Positions 1 through 11,841 of a stretch of 64,000 bases of DNA are shown here, piece by piece. The notes below the pieces were generated by a model. It was not told the DNA's origin. It saw nothing but the letters and a program-made list of their open reading frames with translations, and made no database searches. The translations under genes were made by a program, and so were the position numbers. The stretch comes from Aspidapion aeneum (taxonomy: Eukaryota; Arthropoda; Insecta; Coleoptera; Brentidae). Within the stretch, counting starts at the first letter, position 1. Each line of letters opens with the position of its first letter. The stretch lies in the NCBI GenBank assembly GCA_963576565.1, contig OY755042.1, positions 14,979,272 to 15,043,271 of the forward strand, given 5' to 3'.

Positions 1-1312
1 GTTATTTGCACATAATCTTTAAATTAATACAATAAAAAATGTTTTTATTTAATTATTTATTTATTTCTACACTTTTAAAATATAAATATAAATTATTTGA
101 GCCAGTAAATCTCCTCTAAATAACGAATCTGTTGTTATTTCGCTTCCTCATTATGCGCACTGGTTTAAAAATTCTGCGACGGTTGCATTTGCTATTTTAT
201 GCAACTAAATAATAAGTTGAGGAAGACAACAATTTGGGTTTTTCTTTAATTAGTTGATTAAGAAGTAAAGCGGGCTGTTGAAAAAATCAATTTTTAAGCC
301 TCATATATAAAGAGAGTTTAATAATTAGGTAGCTACCTAAATTTCATATATTTTGTAATATTAATGGAAAATTAGACGGAAATTTCATTAAAGTCTCAAG
401 TAATATATGGGTATAACTACTAATTTTTTTTTCTAGATATGGTTGTTTTTTAGTTTTTCCCTTTTTTTCGAGTCTTCGCTGCCTCCAGGGCTCGCCGCCC
501 GTGGCGTACTGCCTTGCCCCGCCTTTCCCCTTAATTACATCACTGGGTGGGTAAACACGTCGGTAAGTACCGTAGAAATAAAACTCACACTCCTGCTTTA
601 ATAATTTTAAGTTATATTTAAAATATATTTTACAAATATCTAATAGGTATGTAACAAATTTAATAAAATTGCCAACTTTTCTTATTATTTTCTAGCTACA
701 ATGATAGTTCAACCAATAATTTTTAGTGTTATTCTTGTTTTTCTGCAACGTCTTCTTTAATTCATTTAAAAGATCTAAAAACACGATAAAGCAGAATGGA
801 TACAATTGGTTATAAAAAATTATATTTAATTTTGGTAAAACAGTGTACAAATGTTATTTTAGATAAATACTGAAAAGGCTTTCTATATAAATTTCTTGAT
901 CATCAAATTCATTTTCTTCCAGGCCTTTGTTATTTTTCACAATTATACTTTTTTGTTCTAGCGAAACTTTTATCAAAGCTAAAAATGTTTTTTAAACCAA
1001 CTTTGACAAATTAGCTGGAATTGTTAAAAAATGTCAATGTAGCCATCTCATTCGCTTCCTTGACTCAGCCTTTCTTAAGGAAAGCTTTATAAAATGAAAA
1101 CGCTGAGAATTCTCCGAGGACGGCCTCAAGGCTCCACAATAAATTTCACCCTAAATCAACTCAAAATATTATATTTGTCTTCCAAAAGTTCCAAAATCCA
1201 AAAAACTATCTTCAATTTAAATAAAAAAATACAATTTAGCCTCAATTTTGACAGTGACTAGCATTGACAAACTGTCAACGTCATTTGAAAGCAATTTTTA
1301 TTGAAAGCGTTT
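1..1312. other. AT-rich DNA without a recognisable gene
   Basis: No coding frame with recognisable similarity was found. A 14-bp perfect palindrome (taggtagctaccta) lies at 326-339. A GC-rich patch at about 478-545 ends in ttacatcactg, which resembles the inverted terminus of the hAT-type family at 20.9, 50.2 and 59.9 kb, so it may be a decayed right end of such an element. Confidence 0.5.
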
Positions 1313-1320
1313 GCTTTTTT

Positions 1321-1449
1321 CAGTGGTGTACTTGGAAAAGATTTTGGGGGGCCGAGCCAGTTTTGAGGGGGGGGGGAGACCATGAAATATGTGAAAAAGA
1401 TCTAAAAAATTATTAGCTTTGGGGGGGGTCCCCTTTATATACGTCACTG
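1321..1449. mobile_element. hAT-type MITE, G/C-run family, copy 1
   Basis: A 129-bp element begins cagtggtgtac and ends tatacgtcactg, which are inverted ends. It is flanked by a perfect 8-bp direct duplication, gctttttt, at 1313-1320 and 1450-1457. Eight-bp duplications with CAGTGG-type ends are typical of the hAT superfamily. Inside are two G runs around an AT-rich core (catgaaatatgtgaaaaagatctaaaaa) shared with copies near 3.2, 9.6, 20.6, 33.5, 43.6 and 53.3 kb. It is too short to encode a transposase, so it would depend on one supplied in trans. Confidence 0.85.
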
Positions 1450-1457
1450 GCTTTTTT

Positions 1458-3219
1458 AATCCAAGCCATACGTTTGGGTTCAGTTGAATCCAATATGGTG
1501 GAACGCTTGTAACAATTATTTTCCATTAATAGTTTTAATACGCTCTAGCAATACAGATATATTTAAGACGTACGTTAACCAAGTCGACCTTCAGCTCAGC
1601 AGATGAGAATCTTAGTAACAAGTGTCAGTGTCAGTCAAGATACTTAAATGTCATTTGAATAAATGTTAAAATTTATTTTTCATTTTCGTCATGTTTTGTG
1701 CAAGTTGTATAATAAAAATTAGAAAACATAAAAGAAAATTTAAAAATGTAAATAATTCCCTTAAATATCGCTAAATTTTCACTTAAACCTCGTTCCCTAT
1801 AAACTTAAACCTACACGTTTAAACCATTTTTTTTGTTTTTTCAATTTTTTTTACAAAATCCTTGCAGATTCTTATTGAAACCGGTTTTTTGCATTGCGGT
1901 ATAACCTATGTAGTTATAATTAGTCCAAAATTCCATTAACATTTAATAAGTTTAAATGAAATTCAGTTAAAACGTTTTACCAAAGATAAATTAAAAGTTA
2001 AACTTAAACCTTAAACCCCTTTAGTAAATATCGGTGGAAATCTTTAAATTCTGAGCAAGGGAAGTGTCGGACCTAGACGAATTATTTTAAAGCAGACACG
2101 ATAAAAACAGAAGGACAACTAGGTAACAAAATAATTATACGTCACCCCATGGTATAAAGGAATTAGTTGATGTAAGTAACTCAAGAGAGAAAGTTTACAT
2201 TTTGGACACTTTTTTCACTCTCAAAAACCTATCCCTAATGCATTTTCGTAGCTCTTTTAGTTCATGGATGTAAGGTACTTGTCCTAACTTTCATCATCTT
2301 AGGCTCCAAAAACCTTTTTTTTTCAAAATTAAATAGAGAAAAAATGCGTTTTTAAATGATAAGTTTTTTTTTCAATTCTTCTATTTAAAAAAAATGAATT
2401 GCCAATATATGTATTGATTGATGATTTAATAAAAAAACATCTAGACGTACAGTTCTCTTACTATAAGAAAGCACCTACGATGGGGTTGAATGCAGTTGAG
2501 ATGTTGCTTTTACAGTTGCTGTTTTAACGTTTAGGCACTGTTAACAAATGGTTATGAAAATCATTGCACTTATTTTTGTTTAATATTATGCAATACTGAA
2601 AGTACCTTAATTACGTACCACTTAATATCCAATATAAGATAGTTTATTTTAAGCAGTGGCGATCCTAGAATTGGGGCTATTGACCCATTTTTATCCAGAA
2701 CGTTCCAAATACTAGAAAAGCATTCTGGTACACCAAAGAAAAAAACTTGTTTTTTTGTTTTAACAAAATATTTTCAAAAAATCTAAGCTGGCTCCACCTT
2801 TTTAAAAGTTGGGACGCGGATGTTTCTGATTTAATTAGCTTTTAACTGACATTTTGCATGAGACATTTTATAAAAATAAATATCAAATTTTCTTAATTAG
2901 CTGGAACCATTTTTATCGTTCGTTTCATAAAAATTTTACATTAGTTATGGTTGGATACTCCGTAAATTATTTAGGAGAAGAATAATATTGTTTTTATTTG
3001 TACTTATTTTTTCTGAATTTCGTGCAATTCTTTTGTAGTTCTTCCTTCTTTATTTTTACCTGTGGTTTATGATTTTAGGTCCTTGCATTATTTGCAATTT
3101 GGTATTTGAAGATTTTTATTGTTAACAAAACAAAATCAAAACGAAATATGGGTCACTAAAGAGAATAGCGACAAACTACCTTAATTAAGTATCACTTAAT
3201 ATCTAATGTGGCCATGATA
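1458..3219. other. AT-rich DNA, no gene seen
   Basis: The frames are closed and no domain was recognised. The stretch at about 1461-1500 (atccaagccata ... gaatccaatatggtggaacgcttgta) resembles 47233-47281, so part of it belongs to a dispersed repeat whose limits are not visible. Confidence 0.4.
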
Positions 3220-3227
3220 ATTTAAGC

Positions 3228-3369
3228 ATGGGGGAACCCAGGGGCCCGCCCCCCTCCCCCAAACCTAAGATTTTTTTTAGATATTTTCTATATATTTCAT
3301 GAATAAAAAGATAAAATGCATAAAATACGACATCATGAGGCCTAGGACATATTCTAGGGTGCACCACTG
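3228..3369. mobile_element. hAT-type MITE, G/C-run family, copy 2
   Basis: A 142-bp copy in the opposite orientation to the 1.3-kb one. It has the C-run near its left end, the AT core with tatttcatgaataaaaagat, and the right end gggtgcaccactg. It is flanked by a perfect 8-bp duplication, atttaagc, at 3220-3227 and 3370-3377. The left terminus has decayed (atggggg instead of cagtggc). Confidence 0.85.
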
Positions 3370-3584
3370 ATTTAAGCAGTGGATGGCTCATTTCTATACA
3401 GGAAAGACTTTTAAAAGAACCATTTTTATAATTTAATTTTTTTTAAAACAGCTTTATGATAAAATATAAAATTTTCATATAAATACGTTAGTAAGGGGTT
3501 TGATACTCCGTACCATTATAGATATAGGAGGATATTTTTTAAGAAAACAGCTTAATATTATTTAGAGGAAAGCTCTCAGGCCAC

Positions 3585-3696
3585 CTATGAATAAATCAGA
3601 AAGTCTGGCCTCAGCTCAAAACTTTAAATATATGTATAAATATCTAAAAAATTTTAGACTTGGGGGTACGGGCGGGCCCCGTGACTCCCCTGGGTG
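3585..3696. mobile_element. Partial G/C-run MITE copy
   Basis: The core aaatatctaaaaaattttagacttggggg followed by gggcgggcccc and cccctgggtg matches the right half of the G/C-run MITE family. The ends are eroded and no duplication is seen. Confidence 0.6.
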
Positions 3697-3699
3697 ATG

Positions 3700-4454
3700 A
3701 TACTTGATAATAGTTTAGGGAATTATATTCTTATTTTCTGAATTGTAAATAAAATATTACCTATTTCTGGTTTTTTTGATCCAGATCTCTAGTCATTACC
3801 AGATCCCTTAAGTTTCTTATCGACCGAAAATAATGACTAATAACAAATTTAATGAGAAATCACTAAGTACCGAAACAAAAGAGGATGGCCTGTCCAATTG
3901 AATGATTATTAAGATTAAAATCTAGATTTAAAAACATGTTACATCTTCAAGGTTTTCTTTGGTCTTCTATTTTTACCGTCCTACAAATTCATATGACGTC
4001 TACTATTTAGTATATTTTGAACAAACAATGAATGCAGTCATTTTTATTTATTACAAATTATATTTATACAGGGTGCTTTTTAAGTATGTGCAAAAAATAT
4101 GAAGGTAGTAACGGACGGTGAGCCATTCTAAAATATAAAATAAAGATTTTACAGCGCAATATTTAATATTATAGGGCAGCAACTGTAAAGCTATATATAA
4201 ACTTGTAATATGTTAGATATAATAGCAGTGGAATACGCCTTGAACTGAATATTGACCCCTAAAACATGATTTCTCCCCAAAAATCAATATAAAAATGTAT
4301 CGATCCGCACTCAAGCCCCCCCCCCCAGGATTCTTTCCTGCGTACGCCTTTATAATATCTTCGCCTTCGATACTGTCATATACCAGATGGTCCATAAAAT
4401 TTGGACAATAACTTGGTTACCGCCTAACCCAATTTCATGAAAAAAAAAACGTCG
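3700..4454. other. Unassigned AT-rich DNA
   Basis: No gene is seen. The motif tatacagggtg at about 4070 resembles similar motifs at 19.32 and 27.87 kb. It looks like a transposon terminus, but no partner end was found. Confidence 0.35.
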
Positions 4455-5096
4455 CTGTATACTCAGAAAACTATATTTTTAAGAAGAAGGAAAGTACTAC
4501 GACCATTATGAAATACAAGATGGTGGAGAAGAATAAAGTTACGTGATAGTTCGACTTTGTTTTTTAGCATTACCTATAAAAATATTATATTATTGAAAGG
4601 AATATTGCAAGGACATTGTCAAAAGAACAAAAGAAAAAATAAGTCTGTGGGCGATTCCTCAATAGGGGGATATTAGTAGTAGAGTTTCGGCCGTGTTGTG
4701 CACTCTTTGGTACGAGCGTAACCAGTGTTAAGGGACTATGAATGGTGATGATGCTGTCTGAAAAGGAAATATGAAACACGAACATTTACTGAAAACAAAC
4801 CAACTGCTGATTTGCAGCTTCAGTCAAGGTAGCATACATTTTGAGGCAAAATTTAAGGTCACTACGGGCCCATCGCACCGACATTTTTTTTCCGTTTCTT
4901 AGCCTAAAGAATACCTTATTTCGTTGCACCGAACTTAAAGGCAGACTTATTCCTTCCTTAGTGTTGTTAAAATTAAGTCAGCTTTTTTCGTGACTACTGT
5001 TCCTTAAGAGCTGCTTAAAGATAAGATGCTGGTCACATAATGTTACCCCTCTGGCATAGCCATAGCAACTGATAATACCAAGAATGTTGTGATTAA
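4455..5096. repeat. Uncharacterised 0.7-kb dispersed repeat, copy 1
   Basis: Runs from ctgtatactcagaaaacta to gaatgttgtgattaa. It is nearly identical over its whole length to the insertion at 5530-6979 once the nested 767-bp element there is removed. No recognisable protein was found on either strand. This copy has no obvious flanking duplication. Confidence 0.8.
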
Positions 5097-5529
5097 AGTG
5101 AGTTTTGTGTTTTTTTAAGTAAATAGAGGAAAAAACATGTTTTTTTTTTAAATAAGTTAAAATGATTTAAAAAAACTTTATTGCAGAAGATAACGGCTAG
5201 ATTTTGGTTCTTTTGATTCAATGTTTTTGTAAAAAAATATACTTATGTATCGATTACAAAAAGATTTGTAAGAAAGGAAAATAATTTAAATAAAGTTGAA
5301 TCTTAGTTTTTATTACAGTATTTTCGTCCGATTTTTTGGTTAACTACTGTTCACAGCCTGGTGGGTACAGTGGTAAGGGTAGAATGGGATTGACCGGTGT
5401 AAGAAAACCCTTACAACTGTACTGCATAAAGTAACAAGACGTATCCTTTCTGCCTTTTCATTTTTCCCCAGGGGTGTATTCTTCCCGGTGGGCCAGTTCT
5501 TTTTGGGCCGGTGAATTATGGGCCGCTGC
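5097..5529. other. Spacer between the two 0.7-kb repeat copies
   Basis: No gene is seen. It ends in the 18-bp sequence tgaattatgggccgctgc (5512-5529), which recurs at 6980-6997 and marks the target duplication of the next insertion. Confidence 0.5.
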
Positions 5530-5668
5530 CTTATGGCCTGTATACTCAAAAAACTATATTTTTAAGAAGATAGGAAAGTACTACGACCATTATAAAATAC
5601 AAGATGGTGGAGAAGAATAAAGTTACGGGATAGTTCGACTCTGTTTTTTAGCATTACCTATAAAAATA

Positions 5669-6264
5669 CTCTGCCAATATATGGGCCCCTAAGCTCACAC
5701 TAGGTACTATAGTTATTTTGTAAGTGTGAGCTAATATAACTAAAAACTGAAATACATTTTATTCAACTCCAGACTAAATTACCTTTTGTTTGATACCACA
5801 CAAGCCATGTTTTGACTTAAACTCAAATTTTTGAAATCTACCCCCACCCTTAAAGAAAACAAAAACTAAAATGTATTTTGTTAAACTCCGGACTCAATTA
5901 CCTTTCGTTTGATATTACACACGCTATATTTTCACTTAAACTCTAATTTTTAAAATATCCCCCCATCCTTTTTTTTAAATAAATTAAAATGTATTTTGTT
6001 TAACTGCAGACTCAATTACCTTTCGTTTGATATCACACACGACATATTTTCACATAAACTCTAATTTTTGAAATCTACCCCCACCCTTTTATTTGGTTTG
6101 TGTTCGGTGGATTTTGTTCATTTTTAAATGGGACCATCTCGACCCAAGACCCAGCCTAGGTACCAAATTTCATTAAAATCGGCCAAGCGGTTTCTGAGTT
6201 ATGCGCGTTGGTCGTTACAGACAGACATACAGACAGACAGACAGACAGACAGACATACAGACAT

Positions 6265-6298
<34 letters not shown>

Positions 6299-6435
6299 GG
6301 CGCGACAAAAAAGTTTGAAAATCATCTGAAACGCAAAGATATATAAAAATTTTTGAAATCGGAGCAACTTTTTTTTCTCGAAAAAATTAGGATCACCATA
6401 GCTCACACTACTATAGTATAGTATATGTGTGAGCT
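5669..6435. mobile_element. Nested 767-bp non-coding element with terminal hairpins and (CAGA)n
   Basis: The empty site is preserved in copy 1 of the host repeat, so the borders are well placed, with a short aata flank at 5665-5668 and 6436-6439. The same element recurs at 51770-52551. In order it holds a hairpin with arms agctcacac/gtgtgagct (5692-5732), three tandem units of about 120 bp (from about 5740), the motif aaaatcggccaagcggttt (6176-6194), a (CAGA)n tract, and a 3' hairpin with the same arms (6400-6435). Repeats plus microsatellite plus 3' stem-loop recall Helitron/Helentron-derived non-autonomous elements. That assignment is inference. Confidence 0.75.
6218..6298. repeat. (CAGA)n microsatellite
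   Basis: An approximately 80-bp tract of cagacaga with occasional cata interruptions, an internal part of the 5669-6435 element. Open frames across it on both strands are low-complexity artefacts. Confidence 0.95.
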
Positions 6436-7334
6436 AATATTAAATTATTGAAAGGAATATTGCAAGGACATTGTCAAAAGAACAAAAGAAAAAATAAGTC
6501 TGTGGGCGATTCCTCAATAGGGGGATATTAGTAGCTCGTATACTACCAGGGAGTTTCGGCCTTGTTGTGCACTCTCTAGTACGAGCTTAACCAGTGTTAA
6601 GGGACGATGAATGGTGATGATGCTGTCTGAAAAGGAAATATGAAACACGAACATTTACTGAAAACAAACCAACTGCTGATTTGCAGCTTCAGTCAAGGTA
6701 GCCTACATTTTGAGGCAAAATTTAAGGTCACTACGGGCCCATCGCACTGACTTTTTTTTCCGTTTCTTAGCCTAAAAAATACCTTATTTCGTAAAATTTC
6801 GTTGCACCGAACTTAAAGGCAGACTTATTCCTGCCTTAGTGTTGTTAAAATTAAGTCAGCTTTTTTCGTGACTTTACTGTTCCTTAAGAGCTGCTTAAAG
6901 ATAAGATGCTGGTCACATAATGTTACCCCTCTGGCATAGCCATAGCAACTGATAATACCAAGAATGTTGCGATTAAGATTGAATTATGGGCCGCTGCGCT
7001 GCGCGGATTTTTTTCCGGCTGGATGGGGAACCTTAAACCCGGGAAAAAATACGCGACTGTACCAACAAGTTGACAAGTATACCCAAATTCCAAAAAATCG
7101 AGTTGCACCCTCTCGATTTCATCATCTTCCAAACATCCTTCCAAAATTTCAAGAACTTTAATTTTTGTAAATAAATTCTTAAAAGCAACTTGACACAGAA
7201 AATTGATTTTGTCAAAACTATTTTGGGACGTACTGGGTGTTGTTGTTGTTTTTTCATAGTTAGAAATTTTGTTGCTTGAAACAGCGGCGTTGTCTGATTG
7301 GGCCACAAAGTGGCCGCATCTTAACAAAGAAGAG

Positions 7335-7442
7335 GAGATTTTTGCTCGGTGCAACAAATTTAAAAATAAGGCATGCTTAAAATTAAAGCAATCCATAGTT
7401 AAGAAACGGAATTTTAAAAGTCGGTGCGATGGGCCCTACGAG
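7335..7442 (-). repeat. Diverged inverted fragment of the 0.7-kb repeat
   Basis: The series gctcggtgcaacaaattt, ataaggcat, ttaagaaacgga and gtcggtgcgatgggccc occurs in the same order as in the reverse complement of 4864-4940 and 6728-6815. It is a third, older piece of that repeat in opposite orientation. Confidence 0.6.
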
Positions 7443-7449
7443 AACAGAT

Positions 7450-8589
7450 ATAATCAGTATCAGCAATAATTAATAATAATAAGTAATAAATTACTCACAA
7501 ACTGGACCGCACCAAATGACACATATTTTAAGTGAAAATGTTATTGTCTACAAAAAAGTATAATATACTTTATTTCGCAAAATGCTTAATTTCACTGAAA
7601 ATGGGTTAAAATTAAAATATTTGGTGTATTTATTTTAGATAAAATATGCAAGGAATCTGCATTTTGGGGATACTTAAGAGTACATAACTCTGCACCGGTG
7701 GTGTTTGCCCACAGTTAGAAAAACGATAGCTGCAATGGACTGTATATATTTTTATTAAACGAAATCGCGAACAAACATAATAATTAATACGGAATCACGA
7801 AAATTAAGTTAAAAAAAAAATTGGTTAATTGCTGTACATCACACAACGAAAAGTCGAAAACAAGCGTACTCACCGATGTGCTGCCAATTTCTTCACGTCC
7901 CAGGGGCCCCTGTCAGGATCTAATAATGACACCACGTAGCTGAAGGGCTGAAGCTTCTAGTTCTATGGTTTAGTACACAAACCGACCACTTTCAAGTATA
8001 GAAAATTGTAATAAATTGGAGAAAGTAATTAACACGCCATTTTTCTCGAGGTGGTCGAAAGGATCTCTCTGATTCTTGTTGCACATGTCCCAAGTGCGGA
8101 CAAATGTACTCTCTTTCTAATTCAATTGTGTGGTTCTAAATTTTAAAAATAACTGCGAAATTTAGCGCGAGCTATCAGGTAGCTCGATAAACAGGCGTTG
8201 CAATGAGCTCCCTTCACATATTTTCTTAAAAAGTACTTTCTTCCTGGACGAAAAGAAGTGGGGGCTTTTATTATATTGAATGGTACCCTAAGGGCTATTG
8301 ATTCCGCCTAGTTTTTGTTTTATGTTTACAGAAATGATAAATTTTTTTATTTTTTTATCCTTACTCGGGCGCCATATTAAATATTTCAAAATGCTTACGT
8401 GTGCCAAAATGGCATCAACCGGATCCTCAAAGTAAAGCTCTTAGGCTACCAGAATCTGCATTAAAATTTTACAAATCAAACCTCTTTGAAAATCTTCCTG
8501 CCTATAATTCTTGTTTTCACCTGTTAAGGTGTGAACTCCAATTAGGAAAGTATCACCACCCTGGGCCGCTTTTTTCAGAGCTTTTGGAA
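7450..8589. other. Unassigned DNA
   Basis: No gene was recognised. A 72-codon open frame at 8401-8619 on the + strand has no recognisable domain and runs into the palindrome that follows. Confidence 0.35.
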
Positions 8590-9598
8590 CACTTTTACCA
8601 GTATTTACTAAGACCTTAAAGCTTAGGATTTTAGACCGTGTTTAAGTATTAAGTCTACAGACTTGATACCGACCGGTTTAAGTGTATTTTTTAATACTCA
8701 CAGGTCAAATAGTCTCAAAGATTTGGTTCACCCTAATGTGCAATATGATAGTAAGCATTTCTCAGTGAGTTTAACTTTAAATTAACCACCCCTGAAAGGT
8801 AGTTTAAAGTTCGAAAAACAGTAGAAATAATACATGACTGATAAAAAAACTTATATACAAACATTTTCAAAGCTAAATAATACATAAGTAACTTAAAACT
8901 ATATCTGCAAATGCTTTACTGTATTAAATACGTATCAATATTTAAATACTGTAAAAAGCACAAGATATATTAGAATCCGTTTTCAATTACACATCCACCA
9001 AATCAATCGAACATCCATCGGTTTAATCATTGCTTATTTTTTAGACAAGTTAGCGACGATTAAACCGATGGTCGATTGTTTTGGTGAATGTGTAATTGGA
9101 AAGTGATTCCAATATATCTTGTGCTTTTTACAGTATTTGTATATTGATACGTATTTAATACGGTAATTCATCTACAGATATAGTTTTAAGTTATTTATGT
9201 ATTATTTAGCTTTGAATATTTTTGTATTTAAGTTTTTTTGTCAATCATAGATTATTTCTATTGTTTTTCGAACTTTAAACCACGGTGGTACTATAATTTG
9301 AGACTATGTTTAACGGGAATCCTACGACTGCACGGACTAAATTTCCAAAAAATGACATTTCGTAATAAAATTTTTATATGGTTTTTCTTTCTATCTAAAG
9401 TTAATTTTAATTTGTATGAGATGAAACTCACTGAGAAATGCTTATAATTATATTGCACATTAGGGTGAACCAAATCTTTGCAGTTATTTGACCTGTGAGT
9501 ATTAAAAAAATACACCTAAACCAGTCGGTATCAAGTCTTGATACTTAAACCCGGTCTACAATGCTGTCTTAAGGTCTTACGAAATACTGGTATAAGTG
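8590..9598. repeat. About 1-kb near-perfect palindrome (foldback)
   Basis: The left arm (8590-9028) and right arm (9058-9598) are inverted copies around a loop of about 29 nt. Matching landmarks are ttggttcaccctaatgtgca / tgcacattagggtgaacca, and acagtatttgtatattgata near 9130 against tatcaatatttaaatactgt. The right arm carries about 90 bp more than the left near 9290-9430, so the arms have drifted. A transcript would fold into a hairpin of roughly 450 bp. No reading frame was recognised. It may be a foldback transposon or an inverted duplication; no flanking duplication was identified. Confidence 0.85.
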
Positions 9599-9754
9599 CA
9601 GTAACGCACCCAGGAATATGTCTTGGGGGGGGGCCCGAGGCCTCATAATGTCGTATCTCATGCTATTTTTTGTATTTATTCATGAAATATGTGGAAAATA
9701 TATACAAAAATCATAGGCTTGGGGGGGGCCGCCCCCCCCCTGGGTGCGCCCTTG
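9599..9754. mobile_element. hAT-type MITE, G/C-run family, at the palindrome edge
   Basis: Begins cagtaacgcacccagg and ends cctgggtgcgccc, inverted ends of the family, with the core attcatgaaatatgtgg and runs of nine G and C. The left flank tataagtg (9591-9598) reappears as taagtg (9755-9760), an 8-bp duplication that lost two bases. It sits at the outer end of the right palindrome arm. Confidence 0.8.
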
Positions 9755-9760
9755 TAAGTG

Positions 9761-10162
9761 TCTAATGTTCTTTAAATTTAAAAAAATAAAAAGTAGATAT
9801 TTTATTTTGTACTCATTATTGTCTTTGAAAATAATAATTAAAATTTTATTGCCACAATATGAGCAAAGCGTGGGTCAATGTGTTGCGTACTTTTTTAGTT
9901 AAGTTCTAAAAAAACTTCAATTGTCTTATAGGTACATTCCTGGTAATAAGAGTACAAAACCCTTCTCCTAGATTACGTGCTATTACCTTTTGTTTCGGTA
10001 CTTTGGTGCCATCGTACCTCGAGAGAGTAATCCTATACGGTAAACCTCTATCTGATTCTTGCAACGAGTACTATGCTCTTCAGATACCAGTGTCATGGTC
10101 CAAGGACCCAGGGCCGGTTTCATTGCCCAGGCTACCGAATACTTCCTTACATTATTTGTTAA
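9761..10162. other. Unassigned DNA before the LINE relic
   Basis: No gene is seen. The 5' truncation point of the following LINE lies at or just before the stop codon at 10160. Confidence 0.4.
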
Positions 10163-11475
10163 TATGGTACATTACCAGATAAACTTAAATGTTCCAGTAT
10201 AACACCCGTTCCAAAAATTTCAAATACAAAAAAATGGAATGAACTAAGACCTATTAATGTCCTCTGGGATATCGAAAAACTGCTGGAAGAATTGGTATAT
10301 GACCAAGTTTTGGAATTTATTGAATCTGAAAAAATTTTAGTAAACTGTCAATCAGGGTTTAGAAAAGGATACTCTACTGAAACAGCACTTCAATACGTTT
10401 TGGAAAATTGGAGAAGAAGTCATGAAGAAAACGAATTTGTAGTTGCTACATTTTTGGACTTTAAACAAGCTTTTGAGACAATTGATAGACAAAAATTATT
10501 AGTTAAACTTTCAACATATGGCATAAAAGGTAATATTTTAAAATTATTTAAGTGAAAATTTTAGATGTTTACTCTAAAGAAAAGCCAATAAATATTGGAG
10601 TTCCTCAAGGTAGTAAATTGGGATCATTATTGTTTATTTTGTATATAAATGATTTGCCTTTAAATTTAAAATATTGCTTCATAAAACTGTTTGCAGATGA
10701 CACATTAATCTATGTAAAACACAAAGATCTTTCCGAAGCTACAAAAATTATGAATTCAGAACTTGAAATTATTGACAATTGGTTAAAAGTAAATAAATTA
10801 AAATTAAATACAGATAAGACAAAATGTTTAATAATAGGAAATTATAATGATAATTTAAAGTTAAATATTTTTGTCAAAAAAAGTAAACTAAACATAATTA
10901 ATTCATTTAAATATCTTGGTATCATAATAGACTCAAAATTAAATTTTCACCAACAGCATGAAAAAATGACAAACAAAATTGCTAGTAAAATAGGTTATTT
11001 AAAAAGAGCTAGTGAAAATTTAAGTACATGGTCAAAAAAAGTTATATATAATGCAATCATATTACCATACTTTATTTATTGTTCCACAATTTTATATTCG
11101 GCAAATCAAAGCGTTTTCGAAAAATTACAGATTTTACAAAATAAAGCAATGAGGATAATTTTAAATGCAAATAAATATAAAAAAATAAGTCTTATGTTAT
11201 CAAAATTGGAATGGTTAAATGTAAAAAATTTCATATTTTATTTAGTTTGTATTTTTATCTATAAAATTCAACATAATTTACTTCCAGAAAATTTAAAATC
11301 ATTTATTACTATAAACTTTGAACAACACTCATATTTGACTCGAAATAATTCAAATTTTTACGTTGATAATTGCAGATCTAATTTAAAATTTAATTCAATT
11401 TTTTATAAAGGGCTTTTAGAATTTAATCAATTAAAAAATGAAATAAAATCAAAAACATCTATATCTTTATTTTAA
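10163..11475 (+). pseudogene. Non-LTR retrotransposon reverse transcriptase, 5'-truncated and frameshifted
   Basis: Encodes the RT and C-terminal part of a Jockey/CR1-type LINE pol protein that would copy its RNA at a nicked target. The first segment (10163-10555) holds YGTLPDKLK, ELRPINVL, SGFRKGYSTETAL (RT motif 2) and FLDFKQAFETID (motif A). The second (10552-11475, a different frame) holds GVPQGSKLGSLLF (motif B), LFADDTLIY with the catalytic aspartates (motif C, residues 47-50), the NKLKLNTDKTK region and YLGIIIDSKLNF. A frameshift with a probable small deletion separates A from B. The endonuclease and ORF1 are absent. The second segment is open for 307 codons, so decay is modest and the insertion is comparatively recent. 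Confidence 0.92.
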
Positions 11476-11600
11476 AAATCTTTAAAATATTACCTTTTTA
11501 AACAACAACAAAGTTGTTAATTTAGTTTAATTTTAAATATTTTGTATATAGTAGCAAAATGCTAAATAAAATATATTACTACTACTACTACTACTATTGC
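11476..11600 (+). other. LINE 3' UTR with (ACT)n tail
   Basis: A short AT-rich 3' UTR follows the RT stop. It contains aaataaaatat and ends in a (tac)n/(act)n run at about 11576-11597, typical of LINEs that end in a microsatellite rather than poly-A. This places the insertion's 3' border. Confidence 0.75.
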
Positions 11601-11841
11601 CGTGTCGGATCTAATATAATTACTACAGCGCCGGTTTATCCTATAGGCACTCTCGGCACTTGCCTAGGGCCCGCAGCCTCAAGGGGCCCCTGGTTAAAAA
11701 CTCAATGTAACTTTAAATTTATTGTGATGGAAAAAAATTTTTTTATTGGAAAACTACTATATTCAAACCTAGATATTTAATTGAATTGACTAAATTATGG
11801 TGCCAAAGTTTTATTTAACCAAATTTAAATTCAAAAAAACT

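Larger units (their letters stand above)
5530..6979. mobile_element. 0.7-kb repeat, copy 2, with 18-bp target duplication and a nested element
   Basis: This insertion is bounded by an exact 18-bp direct repeat (5512-5529 and 6980-6997). Its halves, 5538-5668 and 6440-6976, line up with copy 1 at 4455-5096, and it is interrupted by another element at 5669-6435. A long target duplication is more typical of target-primed retroposition than of cut-and-paste transposition. No poly-A tail, tRNA-like head or reading frame was recognised, so the class is open. Confidence 0.75.

Noticed and set aside
6128..6406. Open frames across the (CAGA)n tract, both strands
   Set aside because: Composition is QTDR or CLSV repeats from the microsatellite; the same happens at 52178-52522.
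6923..7396. 157-codon minus-strand open frame
   Set aside because: It is stitched from two inverted pieces of the 0.7-kb repeat plus unique DNA, crosses a target-duplication border, and shows no recognisable domain.
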